This document shows, piece after piece, positions 17,109 through 26,101 of a DNA stretch of 64,000 nucleotides. The notes under the pieces were generated by a model. The model ran no database searches. It was not told the origin of the DNA and worked only from the letters and a program-made list of their open reading frames with translations. The number at the start of each line of letters is the position of its first letter. Within the stretch, counting starts at the first letter, position 1. A program made the position numbers and the translations under genes. Origin of the DNA: an uncultured Thalassotalea sp. (GTDB lineage: Bacteria; Pseudomonadota; Gammaproteobacteria; Enterobacterales; Alteromonadaceae); assembly GCA_947502355.1 (NCBI GenBank), contig CANMZP010000007.1:75775-139774 (forward strand), in the 5' to 3' direction.

Positions 17109-19064
17109 ATGTCCAAACGAGTGATTACAACATTCCTTATTTGCTCTGCACTCATCTCTGCTGCGGCGCAAGCAGAGCAAATTACTACCATCAGTGGCAC
17201 CGATAACAAATTAACCGTTAACCTACATCTTAATAATGGCAACCTAACCTATGAGATTTTTTATGATAATGAGTTAGTCTTAGAGCCTTCTGCTCTTGGT
17301 CTTTCTACCTCTATCGGCGATTTTGCCAAGGATCTTAGCTTTACATCCGCATCGACTAAAAAAATCAATGAACGCTATCAACTAAAAAACGCCAAAGCTA
17401 GCGACATTCATTATCAGGCGAATCAATTAACAGCAGCCTTCAGCAACTCAAAACAAGATACTCTAACAATAGAATTTCAGGTGTCAGATCATGACGTGGC
17501 GTACCGTTATCGAATTGACTCTAACCAAGGTGCCAGCAGAGTTAAGGTACTTTCTGAGGCGACTTGCTTTAACCTGCCCGATACTGCGACCAGCATCATT
17601 ACCCCACAAGCGTTGCCCGAAACCGGATGGATGCAAACCAAGCCGAGTTACGAAGAGCCCTACACCTATTTAGAGTCTATGCAAACGCCATCGTTAAACG
17701 GTGTGGGTTATACCTTTCCTGCATTGTTTAAAAATAGCAACAAGGGTTGGCTGTTAATCTCAGAAACAGGCGTTGATAGCAATTACGTTGGCTCACGTTT
17801 AAGCGAAGGCAATAAACAAGGCCTCTACCGAGTTGAATTTCCACAACCAGGAGAAAACTCGGGGATAGGTGATACTTACCCAAGCATGGCGCTTCCGGCA
17901 ACAACTCCTTGGCGCACCATTACCGTAGGTAAAGATCTAGCTCCGATTGTCGAAAGTACAGTGGCTTATGATGTGGTAAAATCCTTATATGACGCCAAAT
18001 ATGATTACAAAATGGGTCGTGCCACTTGGAGCTGGATCGTTTGGCAAGATGATAGCATCAACTATGCTGATCAGCTCGCTTACATTGACCTTGCATCTGC
18101 GTTGAATTTTGAATACGTTTTAATTGATAACTGGTGGGATCAGCGCATCGGTCGTGACAAAATAGCCAAATTGGCCAAATACGCCAAGAGCAAAAACGTT
18201 GATCTTATCTTGTGGTACAACTCTAATGGCTGGTGGAATGATGCACCACAAACGCCGCAAGATGTTATGAACAATAGCGCGCGAAGAAAACAAGAAATGG
18301 CATGGCTACAGAGCATTGGCATCAAGGGGCTTAAAGTCGACTTTTTTGGCGGTGACAAGCAGGAAACCATAAAGCTGTATGAAGACATACTGGTCGATGC
18401 AAACAAGTATGACTTAGTTATCACTTTCCATGGCAGTACGTTGCCCCGGGGTTGGGAACGCATGTATCCGAATTTCGTGACTTCAGAGGCGGTTTTAGCT
18501 TCAGAAAACCTCGTTTTCAGACAAGATGCTATGGACCAACACGCCTTTAACGCCACCATTTTGCCCTTTACTCGAAACGCAGTTGGTGCAATGGACTTTG
18601 CCCCGGTATTTTTAAATAAGCGATTAAGCAAAGAGCAAAATACAGGCACCATTCGCACTACCACGGATGCCTTTGAATTAGCTACCGCTATTGTCTATCA
18701 ATCTCCGGTTCAACATTTCGGTATAACCCCAAACAATTTGCATGATCAAGCCAAACACGTCTTGGATTTTTTACGAAAAGTACCTAGTGATTGGGATGAA
18801 ACTAGGCTTATCAGCGGTACCCCTGGTGAACATGTGGTAATTGCCCGTCGTAAAGGAAACACCTGGTATCTTGGCGCCGTCAATGGTGAAAGCAAGGAGA
18901 AAGAATTGACGATTTTCGCACCTATGCTCAGTGGCCAGCAAATAGTACTTATTGAAGATGATAAAACCCAAAAATCCATAAAAAGAACGCTTCTTGTTCC
19001 ACAAAACGGTCAACTAAAACTCTCTCTCGACGCTCAAGGTGGTGCCGTTATTTATAATCAATAA
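17109..19064 (+). CDS. GH97 glycosidase, candidate alpha-galactosidase / beta-L-arabinopyranosidase
   Basis: It has a signal peptide (VITTFLICSALISAAAQA) followed by the GH97 layout: an N-terminal beta-sandwich, a TIM barrel with YVLIDNWWDQRIG and LWYNSNGWWND, and a C-terminal beta domain. GLKVDFFGGDKQ places an Asp where retaining GH97 enzymes (alpha-galactosidase and beta-L-arabinopyranosidase types) have their nucleophile, and TSEAVLASE supplies acid/base candidates. In an arabinan locus, removal of terminal pyranose L-arabinose is plausible, but alpha-galactosidase is equally compatible. The start at 17109 is chosen because an earlier start would lie inside the preceding terminator. Confidence 0.85.
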   Translation: MSKRVITTFLICSALISAAAQAEQITTISGTDNKLTVNLHLNNGNLTYEIFYDNELVLEPSALGLSTSIGDFAKDLSFTSASTKKINERYQLKNAKASDIHYQANQLTAAFSNSKQDTLTIEFQVSDHDVAYRYRIDSNQGASRVKVLSEATCFNLPDTATSIITPQALPETGWMQTKPSYEEPYTYLESMQTPSLNGVGYTFPALFKNSNKGWLLISETGVDSNYVGSRLSEGNKQGLYRVEFPQPGENSGIGDTYPSMALPATTPWRTITVGKDLAPIVESTVAYDVVKSLYDAKYDYKMGRATWSWIVWQDDSINYADQLAYIDLASALNFEYVLIDNWWDQRIGRDKIAKLAKYAKSKNVDLILWYNSNGWWNDAPQTPQDVMNNSARRKQEMAWLQSIGIKGLKVDFFGGDKQETIKLYEDILVDANKYDLVITFHGSTLPRGWERMYPNFVTSEAVLASENLVFRQDAMDQHAFNATILPFTRNAVGAMDFAPVFLNKRLSKEQNTGTIRTTTDAFELATAIVYQSPVQHFGITPNNLHDQAKHVLDFLRKVPSDWDETRLISGTPGEHVVIARRKGNTWYLGAVNGESKEKELTIFAPMLSGQQIVLIEDDKTQKSIKRTLLVPQNGQLKLSLDAQGGAVIYNQ

Positions 19065-19072
19065 TCCCCCTC

Positions 19073-19097
19073 CCCCAGTGACTGACCTTCACTGGGG
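19073..19097 (+). terminator. Terminator after GH97
   Basis: CCCCAGTGA-ctgacct-TCACTGGGG forms a nine-pair GC-rich stem followed by TTTACC. The T-run is short, but the position just after the stop codon supports the role. Confidence 0.75.
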
Positions 19098-19228
19098 TTT
19101 ACCATTTCCCAAGAACTTTTGATTTCAAACAAGCCTCTCATTTCAGTAAAAAAGATAATAAGACTCACAGTTACACTAGATCACAAATTGATACATTAAT
19201 CATATCTCAGCGCATTGAACCACAATAA

Positions 19229-19243
19229 GTAATACAATACTAT
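19229..19243. promoter_or_regulatory. Operator motif AGTAATACAATACTA upstream of TonB receptor
   Basis: This 15-mer occurs identically at 52596-52610, upstream of the large GH43 gene. Related TAATACAAT/ATTGTATTA forms occur before other units of the locus. The TTGTA/TACAA half-sites fit FadR-type GntR operators, and such a regulator is encoded at 40802. Confidence 0.6.
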
Positions 19244-19348
19244 TATTATGAAAATTACAAACCTGCATCAAAAGGTTAAAAAACTTCCTTTTGATGTTTT
19301 CAAGCAATGCTCGCTAAACAAAATAATAAATTTCAGGAGAATTTTCCT

Positions 19349-22093
19349 ATGTTCAATTTAACAAAAGTTGCAGGGGCTACACTCCTAGCCCTGGCAAGTC
19401 CCGCGGTATTATCAGCTGAATCCATATCGAATGAAGAAGAGTTCGAAGTTATTGAAGTGGTTGGGGTTAAAGGTAGCCTTAACCAAGCCATGAATGTGAA
19501 AAGGCATACAGTGCAAATAGTTGATGCCATTGTTGCCGAAGACATCGGCAAATTCCCCGATAATAATGTGGTAGAAAGCCTACAGCGAGTAACCGGTGTA
19601 CAAGTTACCGATCGCGGTGCGGGTGAAGTGAATACCGTATCCATTCGAGGACTGAATGATGTTACAACAACCATTAATGGCCGCAATATTTTCACAGCCG
19701 CAGGCCGTTCAGTTGCCTTGGCGGACATTCCTGCCTCATTGTTGAATCAGGTTGATGTATATAAAACCCGCTCCGCTTCACAAGTAGGCAGTGGTATTGC
19801 GGGCCAAATTGACATCACAACTCATCGCCCTTTCAATTTTGATGACAGCAAAGTTGTCTTTGCCGCTCGTGGCATTTATCAAGAACAATCTGATGATGCC
19901 GATCCAAACCTCAGCTTATTGGTCAGTGACCGTTGGGAATTGGATAGTGGCGAGTTTGGTGCTTTGTTTAATGTGTCATACGCAGAAACCAGCTACCGCG
20001 ACCAAAGCGTTGCGCCGGGAGCTTTGGTACCATTTAAAACGGGTGATGCAGATGTGCCATATGAGCGCATTTTTGATGGTTGGATACCGGGTTTAGAAGA
20101 TGGCTTGCCGTTTGAAGAAGGTTCAACAATGCCAATTAATGGTGAGGAAGTACCCTACCTTTTGTCACGCGATGCTATTTTTGCCAATGACCTTACCGGT
20201 AAACGTGAACGACCCGCCTTTAACTTGTCCTTACAGTATGCACCAAATGACTGGTCTGAGTATGTCTTCGAAGCATTCTATAACGGTTACCGAAATGAAA
20301 GCTTCAATTCGATGCTGTTCACTTTTGTAGACTGGTGGGGAGATGCTGGCAGTTTACCACCGCCCGAACTTTACCCTGGCACTAACGTGATCAAATCAAG
20401 ACAGGTTATGAATCCTTATGGATTTACCAGTGGGGATTTAACCGTTTCTGAAACAGACAGCTATGTGTATGCACTTGGTGGTAGTTGGGAATTGACAGAT
20501 GATTTAAGCCTACAAAGTGAAGTGGTATATCAAACCAGTGAGTTTCAAACCGACTTTTTAGCCATGCGAACGGATCAAGTCCATTATGGTGTGGATGTTG
20601 ATTTTAATGATAAAGATGGTTTGCCGTCATGGGAGTTTATGGACAACCCAAATACCCCTGATGTTAATGAAGCGGATCTAACCAACCCCAATTTATGGAA
20701 TGTCGCTCAGCTTTATGACAATGGTGGTAGCAGCGAGGGAGATGCAACAACCTTCACATTGGATGGCCAATATTACTATGATGCCTATGGCATAACCAAA
20801 ATCAATTTCGGGCTTCAATATGATAAACGTACCGCCAAAGAGGCCACTCGCAGTGTTGATGGTTTCTTGGGTCAGCCAATGTCCTCATTTGATCAAGGCT
20901 TGGTCCACGTAAATGATGACTTTTTTGATGGTAAAGCCAATATTCCTTCCAGTTGGGCGGTAGCCGACGGCTATTATATTTACGATAATCGTCAGGACTT
21001 CCGCGATTTGTATGGCTTTAGCGAAGAAGACGTGATGCTTGAAACGACCTTTGATATTGAAGAAGTCACTACCTCACTTTATTTGGAAGCAGAATACGAA
21101 ACCGAAATTGCAGGTAGAGTCCTGGATGGGCAAATTGGCCTACGTTATGAATACTACGATACGGATATGACCTTCTATGATATTGATTTGGAATCAACCG
21201 ATCCAAACTCAGTCAGTACTGCTGGGGCACATGGCAGTACCGTTCTTCCAAGCTTGGTTGCTCGCTATCATGTTACGGATGATATCATCGCTCGTTTTGC
21301 CTACACGGAAACCATAAGACGCCCTGAATTTTCTCAATTAAATTCATTTGTTTATTATGCTGAGGACGTAACAGGCATAGGCTACGGTACAGCTCGTGGC
21401 GGAAACCCGGATTTAAAACCCGTAGAGTCTGAAAATCTCGACTTTTCTCTTGAATGGTATTTTGCCGACAGTAGCTCACTTTACGGAACATGGTTTAAGC
21501 GTGATATAGAAGGCTTTATCTACGACTCTATGCAACGAATCACCCATGAAAATGATGCTGGAGAGCCTTATGATTACATTAAAAGCACACCGACCAACTC
21601 CTCAAATGGAGAGCTAACGGGTTGGGAGTTTGGCGGTATTCTATTCCCAGATGCATTAAACGGTTTTGGTGTACAAGCGAGCTTAACCTTACTTGATTCT
21701 TCTCAAGATTTACCAGAATACGCCCCGGATGGCACCCTAACAGGCTATACAACCCGTGATATGTTCGGTGTGTCGGATACCAGTTACAGCGTTGTAGTGA
21801 TGTATGAAAAGGAAGGGTTTGATGCAAGGCTATCTTATGTATGGCGTGATGACTTCCTGAATCATTACGAGGCTGCACTATTTGCCAACCCTCGTGGCGT
21901 TTATCGAGATGCCGAGAAAAGCATGGATTTTCAGTTGAGTTATGAAGTCAATGACGAGGTTACCATTACCTTTGATGCAACGAACTTGACAGAAGAAATC
22001 TACCAGAGCTATTACCAATACCCCGATATTTTCAACTCTGGTTCTTCCCTTTACAGCCGAACCTTTGCTCTTGGTTTCAGGTATTCGATGTAG
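19349..22093 (+). CDS. TonB-dependent receptor for arabino-oligosaccharides (inferred substrate)
   Basis: This is an outer-membrane gated channel of 914 residues. It has a signal peptide ending at LSA, then a TonB-box-like EEFEVIEVVGVKG. The plug domain (DAIVAEDIGKFPDNNVVESL, VSIRGLNDVTTTINGR) leads into a 22-strand barrel ending in RTFALGFRYSM with the usual terminal aromatic signature. AGGAGA eight bases before 19349 sets the start. A second receptor of the same subtype lies at 46211. Substrate assignment comes only from the surrounding arabinan enzymes and the shared operator. Confidence 0.93.
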   Translation: MFNLTKVAGATLLALASPAVLSAESISNEEEFEVIEVVGVKGSLNQAMNVKRHTVQIVDAIVAEDIGKFPDNNVVESLQRVTGVQVTDRGAGEVNTVSIRGLNDVTTTINGRNIFTAAGRSVALADIPASLLNQVDVYKTRSASQVGSGIAGQIDITTHRPFNFDDSKVVFAARGIYQEQSDDADPNLSLLVSDRWELDSGEFGALFNVSYAETSYRDQSVAPGALVPFKTGDADVPYERIFDGWIPGLEDGLPFEEGSTMPINGEEVPYLLSRDAIFANDLTGKRERPAFNLSLQYAPNDWSEYVFEAFYNGYRNESFNSMLFTFVDWWGDAGSLPPPELYPGTNVIKSRQVMNPYGFTSGDLTVSETDSYVYALGGSWELTDDLSLQSEVVYQTSEFQTDFLAMRTDQVHYGVDVDFNDKDGLPSWEFMDNPNTPDVNEADLTNPNLWNVAQLYDNGGSSEGDATTFTLDGQYYYDAYGITKINFGLQYDKRTAKEATRSVDGFLGQPMSSFDQGLVHVNDDFFDGKANIPSSWAVADGYYIYDNRQDFRDLYGFSEEDVMLETTFDIEEVTTSLYLEAEYETEIAGRVLDGQIGLRYEYYDTDMTFYDIDLESTDPNSVSTAGAHGSTVLPSLVARYHVTDDIIARFAYTETIRRPEFSQLNSFVYYAEDVTGIGYGTARGGNPDLKPVESENLDFSLEWYFADSSSLYGTWFKRDIEGFIYDSMQRITHENDAGEPYDYIKSTPTNSSNGELTGWEFGGILFPDALNGFGVQASLTLLDSSQDLPEYAPDGTLTGYTTRDMFGVSDTSYSVVVMYEKEGFDARLSYVWRDDFLNHYEAALFANPRGVYRDAEKSMDFQLSYEVNDEVTITFDATNLTEEIYQSYYQYPDIFNSGSSLYSRTFALGFRYSM

Positions 22094-22117
22094 TTTACTC
22101 AATAGAGCTAAGTTTAC

Positions 22118-22141
22118 AAAGCCTGGTTATCACCAGGCTTT
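22118..22141 (+). terminator. Terminator after the first TonB receptor
   Basis: AAAGCCTGG-TTATCA-CCAGGCTTT is followed by CTTTGTTTT, 25 bases after the receptor stop. Confidence 0.85.
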
Positions 22142-22317
22142 CTTTGTTTTAAATAGTTAGAAAGTAAACTATGAGCAATCGAACAGAACACATAACACGT
22201 TGTTTATTTTGTTTTTGTTTACAATGACAATGGTTGGTAATATGTTTATTTCCAGTGAATTTAATTGCTAAATGCTTTGACAGAATAATACATTGCATAA
22301 CGAAAAACGGAGTAAAT

Positions 22318-22593
22318 ATGGAAGATAAAATTTATGAAATAATTAAAGCTTGGGCAGGATTACCCACATGGTATACGACTCATCCATTGGATCAGGAGCG
22401 ATTTTCAAAAGCCATGCATAACCTCATCAGCGAGTTAGGAGCTGATATCGATATAGAAGCTTTTGAAAACGCCTTACGTCGACATGCTGAAAACAACCCA
22501 ATGATGATTGGAGATCCGATACATTGGGATGATTTGATTGCAAAATTTACGATTAAAGCGGAAACCATTTTAACCTATGAACTAGCTCGATAA
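22318..22593 (+). CDS. Hypothetical protein, 91 aa
   Basis: The start at 22318 has GGAG seven bases upstream. The protein is acidic and helical (EIIKAWAGLPTWYTTHP, AMHNLISELGADIDIEAFENALRRHAEN), without signal or membrane segments. I do not recognise a family. It is isolated between two terminators, so it forms its own transcription unit inside the arabinan locus. Confidence 0.6.
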   Translation: MEDKIYEIIKAWAGLPTWYTTHPLDQERFSKAMHNLISELGADIDIEAFENALRRHAENNPMMIGDPIHWDDLIAKFTIKAETILTYELAR

Positions 22594-22638
22594 AAATTGC
22601 TCTTGCTTTATTAAAGAAGCAACTATATTGTGCCAGCA

Positions 22639-22671
22639 AAAGCACCGAGACCGGATCTACTTCGGTGCTTT
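22639..22671. terminator. Bidirectional terminator between the 91-aa gene and GH127
   Basis: AAAGCACCGA and TCGGTGCTTT (ten pairs, 13-base loop) lie between two convergent genes. Confidence 0.8.
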
Positions 22672-22703
22672 ATGACTTATAACATTACCTATCTGCTATC
22701 CCT

Positions 22704-25064
22704 TTATGGTTTAAGCAGCCTTACTCCATACAAGCCACCAGCAATGGAGTTTTTATGAGCTTTAAACTTAACCCGAAAATAATTGCTGTCCTCACTGAGC
22801 AGATTGGCAGGGATAGGATAATCAATACTATAAAACTCAGGCCCTTTCCCACCTTCTAAACTTACCGTTGCAAGGTGCTTATCATTAATCAAAATGTCAA
22901 AGGTGCGACCATTATCTAAACCAAAATAGGTTAGTCTCAATATCGGATTAGCCTCGCCCTTTCGATTTAACCGATAGCTAAACCAGTCGTGTGCATGACG
23001 CCAATGTCTGGTACCATTTACGCCAGCTTCGCTTCCTTGTGCTTTAAAAAAGTGATCCGCTTCCGGTTGTTGCTCGCCAGGCGTAATGAAGTCGAGCGTC
23101 TTCGCTGCCAGAGCTTTCTCGAATTGTTGCTCACGGATAATTTGTTTCTCATGTTGTTGCCACTCCTGGGCGCTAAATTGTGGAAAATATAGGGTATATC
23201 GGCTGTCATGTAATCTGAAAAATGGAATAAGCTGCAAAGCCTGATGTTGATTGGTTGCTTGCTTATCCAGAGTAAATTGCAGGTTCGCTGATGGGCTTTT
23301 ATGGATATATTTTAATGCCTGCTCGCCCTCGCTTATAAAAATTGGTGCATCCGTCATATCACAAATGGGCCCTTGCGCAATGTGCCCCATGCGTGAGCTA
23401 TCCGCAATAAAATCAAGTTGCTCATTGGCAAACGGGTTTGTTTTTGCCGCCAAGACAATCGGGCCATGCAACACCGAGTAATAATTACTTTGATCTGGCA
23501 ATGCTTCAAGCATGGTTTTCATCGGCAAATGAATACTGACTATATCGTCTTTTTGCCAATTTCTATCCAGACTCAGATACATCCCAGGCTTAGCTAAAAC
23601 ATCCTGTTTTTTACCATTTACCCGTACTTCAACACTGCCATCAACCCAAACCGGCACTCGGATATTAAGGCTGAATTGTCCAGGTTGATGGACTGTTATG
23701 TTGCTAGTGTCGCTATCAGGAAAATCGGTTTGTTGAGTTAAGCGAATCCCCTTTTGTTGCCACACTACTTTGGAGTTAACAAACAGGTTAACATAGAAGT
23801 TGTCACCACTTTGGCCGTAAATCATCTCGCCATATTTTGAATGGTTCTCAATACCTGAGCCGACGCAACACCACATACCCTCCTCCGGCGCGGAGTACAT
23901 ACGGTAGTGATTCGGCCTCATAGGCGTAAAGTAAACCAAACCACCGTGTACCGGATGTTGCGAAGACAGAATATGGTTGTACAAGGCACGCTCGTAATAA
24001 TCGATATACTGCAAATCACCTTTTGCTTGATAAAGAAGTTTCGACAATTTCAGCATATTGTAGGTATTACAGGTTTCCGGGCCTTCTACATCTTTTACCA
24101 TGCTCGAAAAATCATCGCTGGGATGGAAGTGCTCACGTACACTGTTACCACCGATGCTAACAGTTCGTTCACCAACCACCTGCTGCCAGAAAAAATCGGC
24201 ACTGTCGAGCCAGCTTTGATCCTGATTTAAGTTGGCAATACGGGCAACCCCAACAATTTTCGGAATTTGGGTATTTGCGTGCAAGCCGTTTAGTTGATCC
24301 TCTTTTGCCAATAATGGCTTTAACAATTTGATCTCGGTATAGCGTTTTGCCAAGTCCAGATATTTTTGTTGCTTGGTAATGTCATACACATCGGCTAAGG
24401 TTTCATTTAACCCACCGTATTCGGTACGTAACATGGTTTGCAGTTGTTGATCGGAAAGCTGATTGCTAAGTGCAAGCATCCAATCACTAAATTTGATCAA
24501 CATGCCTTTAGCTTGCTCATTACCTGCATAAAGGTAGGCATCACGTAAGCCGGCAAAAACCTTATGCAGGTTATACCAGGGAACCCAGCTTTTATTTAAG
24601 GTAAATAAATCGGCGTCAATTTGGCCTTTGCTGATTTCGGCCCAAACCCGAGCGCCACCAGGCACACCACCCAAGTAACCATTACCATGCTGTTGCTGGC
24701 ATTTATCAAGCTCGTTAATCATGTAAGTTAAACGCTCAAGCACTTCCTGGTTACCAGTCGCGGCATAGGCTAAGGCTAATGCCGTAAGGTAATGACCACC
24801 AATATGACCATCTAGTCCGGTATTTTCCCAGTTAGGGTAACTTTCAATGTGCACTGGTAAGTTTGCTTCACGGCGATATGGGGCGAGTAAACGTTCTGGA
24901 TCCATCGCCAAAAGGTACTGCAAATTGGTTTGCTGGGCATCATAAAACGGCCCCGCGGTTAACTCTACATCCGTCAAGGGCACAGGGTTGATTACTGGTT
25001 GCGATTGAGCATTGCTTATGACGGGTGCTAATGTTAACGCCAGCAAGATAATTAACTTTTTCAT
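22704..25064 (-). CDS. GH127 beta-L-arabinofuranosidase, 786 aa
   Basis: It has a signal peptide (IILLALTLAPVISNAQ) followed by the GH127 (formerly DUF1680) alpha-barrel and C-terminal beta domains. The unusual cysteine chemistry of the family is visible: Glu in REHFHPSDDF (about 311), Cys in ETCNTYNML (about 331) and the CC pair in MWCCVGSGIENH (about 400), which supply the nucleophile Cys and zinc ligands. The enzyme removes beta-linked L-arabinofuranose, found for example on plant hydroxyproline glycans and some arabinans. It is transcribed in the same direction as the GH43-GPH pair upstream, but a terminator lies only 28 bases before its ATG. Confidence 0.92.
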   Translation of the reverse strand: MKKLIILLALTLAPVISNAQSQPVINPVPLTDVELTAGPFYDAQQTNLQYLLAMDPERLLAPYRREANLPVHIESYPNWENTGLDGHIGGHYLTALALAYAATGNQEVLERLTYMINELDKCQQQHGNGYLGGVPGGARVWAEISKGQIDADLFTLNKSWVPWYNLHKVFAGLRDAYLYAGNEQAKGMLIKFSDWMLALSNQLSDQQLQTMLRTEYGGLNETLADVYDITKQQKYLDLAKRYTEIKLLKPLLAKEDQLNGLHANTQIPKIVGVARIANLNQDQSWLDSADFFWQQVVGERTVSIGGNSVREHFHPSDDFSSMVKDVEGPETCNTYNMLKLSKLLYQAKGDLQYIDYYERALYNHILSSQHPVHGGLVYFTPMRPNHYRMYSAPEEGMWCCVGSGIENHSKYGEMIYGQSGDNFYVNLFVNSKVVWQQKGIRLTQQTDFPDSDTSNITVHQPGQFSLNIRVPVWVDGSVEVRVNGKKQDVLAKPGMYLSLDRNWQKDDIVSIHLPMKTMLEALPDQSNYYSVLHGPIVLAAKTNPFANEQLDFIADSSRMGHIAQGPICDMTDAPIFISEGEQALKYIHKSPSANLQFTLDKQATNQHQALQLIPFFRLHDSRYTLYFPQFSAQEWQQHEKQIIREQQFEKALAAKTLDFITPGEQQPEADHFFKAQGSEAGVNGTRHWRHAHDWFSYRLNRKGEANPILRLTYFGLDNGRTFDILINDKHLATVSLEGGKGPEFYSIDYPIPANLLSEDSNYFRVKFKAHKNSIAGGLYGVRLLKP

Positions 25065-25091
25065 AGTATTTTTTATATTGGCTAAAAATAA

Positions 25092-25125
25092 AAAAGCCTT
25101 CTTTTAGGAGGTTAAGAAGGCTTTT
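25092..25125 (-). terminator. Terminator or attenuator immediately upstream of GH127
   Basis: AAAAGCCTTCTT and AAGAAGGCTTTT form a 12-pair stem with a ten-base loop, flanked by A/T runs on both sides. It lies between the GH43 stop (25137) and the GH127 start (25064), so it could end the GPH-GH43 transcript or limit expression of GH127. Confidence 0.85.
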
Positions 25126-25136
25126 ATCGGATTAAG

Positions 25137-26084
25137 TTATTCCTGGATAGAAGGCTTACCAAATATCGGCATACCGTTTTCATCCCAGCGAACTTCTTTC
25201 ATATAGGTGTGGCGGTTTGGATCCCACAAAGGATCACCTTCAATCTCGGTATAAGTACGGGCGTGATACACCAAAATATCGGTATCACCGTCTTCACCCT
25301 TGGTGAAACTGTTATGTCCGGCACCATATACTCCATGCTCATAACAGCTCGAAAATACCGGCTGTTGTGCCTTCAACCAGCTCGCAGGATCAAGCAAGTC
25401 GGCATCTTCATCTGCCGTTAACAACCCCATGCAATAGTTTTCATCCGTAGCACTGGCGGAGTAACTGATAAAGATTTTGCCATTTCGTTTAAGCACGGCA
25501 GGCCCTTCATTTACCCAAAAGCCAATGATTTCCCAAGACAGCTCTGGCTTAGTTAGCATTACAGGCTCAGAGCTGATCTTGTCTGGGGTATCCATTTTAG
25601 CGATGTATAAATTACTGTTGCCCTGAATATCATTTTCTTTTTGTGCCCATAAGTAATACAGCTGACCGTTGTGGGTAAAGGTCGTTGCATCCAAACAGAA
25701 GGTATCAATACCTGTATCAAGCTGGCCCAAGAATTCCCAGTTTCCGGTTAATGGATTAGCGTCTTCACAACGCAATACATACATCCGGTGCTGAAATAAA
25801 TCGTCTTTGATTTCTCGGCTCGGGGCAATGGCCACATATACATACCAAGCGCCCTGATTAAAGTGAATTTCTGGTGCCCAAACCAAATCAGAATATGGGC
25901 CTTCATCAGGTTTTGTCCAAATGTCGAATGTCTCGGCGTCGGCTAAGCCAACAATGGTTTTCGCGCGACGAAGTTCAATGCGATCGTATGCAGGTACTGA
26001 AGCGGTAAAGTAGTAATAACCGTCAGTGTGTTTGAAAATAAATGGATCGGCACGTTGTTCGATTAATGGCGTTAAAATGGTCAC
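25137..26084 (-). CDS. Cytoplasmic GH43 exo-alpha-1,5-L-arabinofuranosidase-like enzyme, 315 aa
   Basis: It is a single-domain GH43 propeller without a signal peptide, so it probably acts on arabino-oligosaccharides already in the cytoplasm. Catalytic residues are Asp in RADPFIF, Asp in FCLDATTF and Glu in VNEGPAV. The layout and spacing fit GH43_26-type exo-arabinofuranosidases. It is 17 bases downstream of the GPH symporter gene, a natural import-and-cleave pair. A secreted paralog is at 34371-35387. Confidence 0.88.
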   Translation of the reverse strand: MTILTPLIEQRADPFIFKHTDGYYYFTASVPAYDRIELRRAKTIVGLADAETFDIWTKPDEGPYSDLVWAPEIHFNQGAWYVYVAIAPSREIKDDLFQHRMYVLRCEDANPLTGNWEFLGQLDTGIDTFCLDATTFTHNGQLYYLWAQKENDIQGNSNLYIAKMDTPDKISSEPVMLTKPELSWEIIGFWVNEGPAVLKRNGKIFISYSASATDENYCMGLLTADEDADLLDPASWLKAQQPVFSSCYEHGVYGAGHNSFTKGEDGDTDILVYHARTYTEIEGDPLWDPNRHTYMKEVRWDENGMPIFGKPSIQE

Positions 26085-26101
26085 GTTGAACTCCTGTTAA
26101 A

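Noticed and set aside
18140-18664. 174-codon minus-strand frame inside GH97
   Set aside because: The length is notable, but it overlaps the conserved GH97 catalytic barrel completely and has no recognisable motif.
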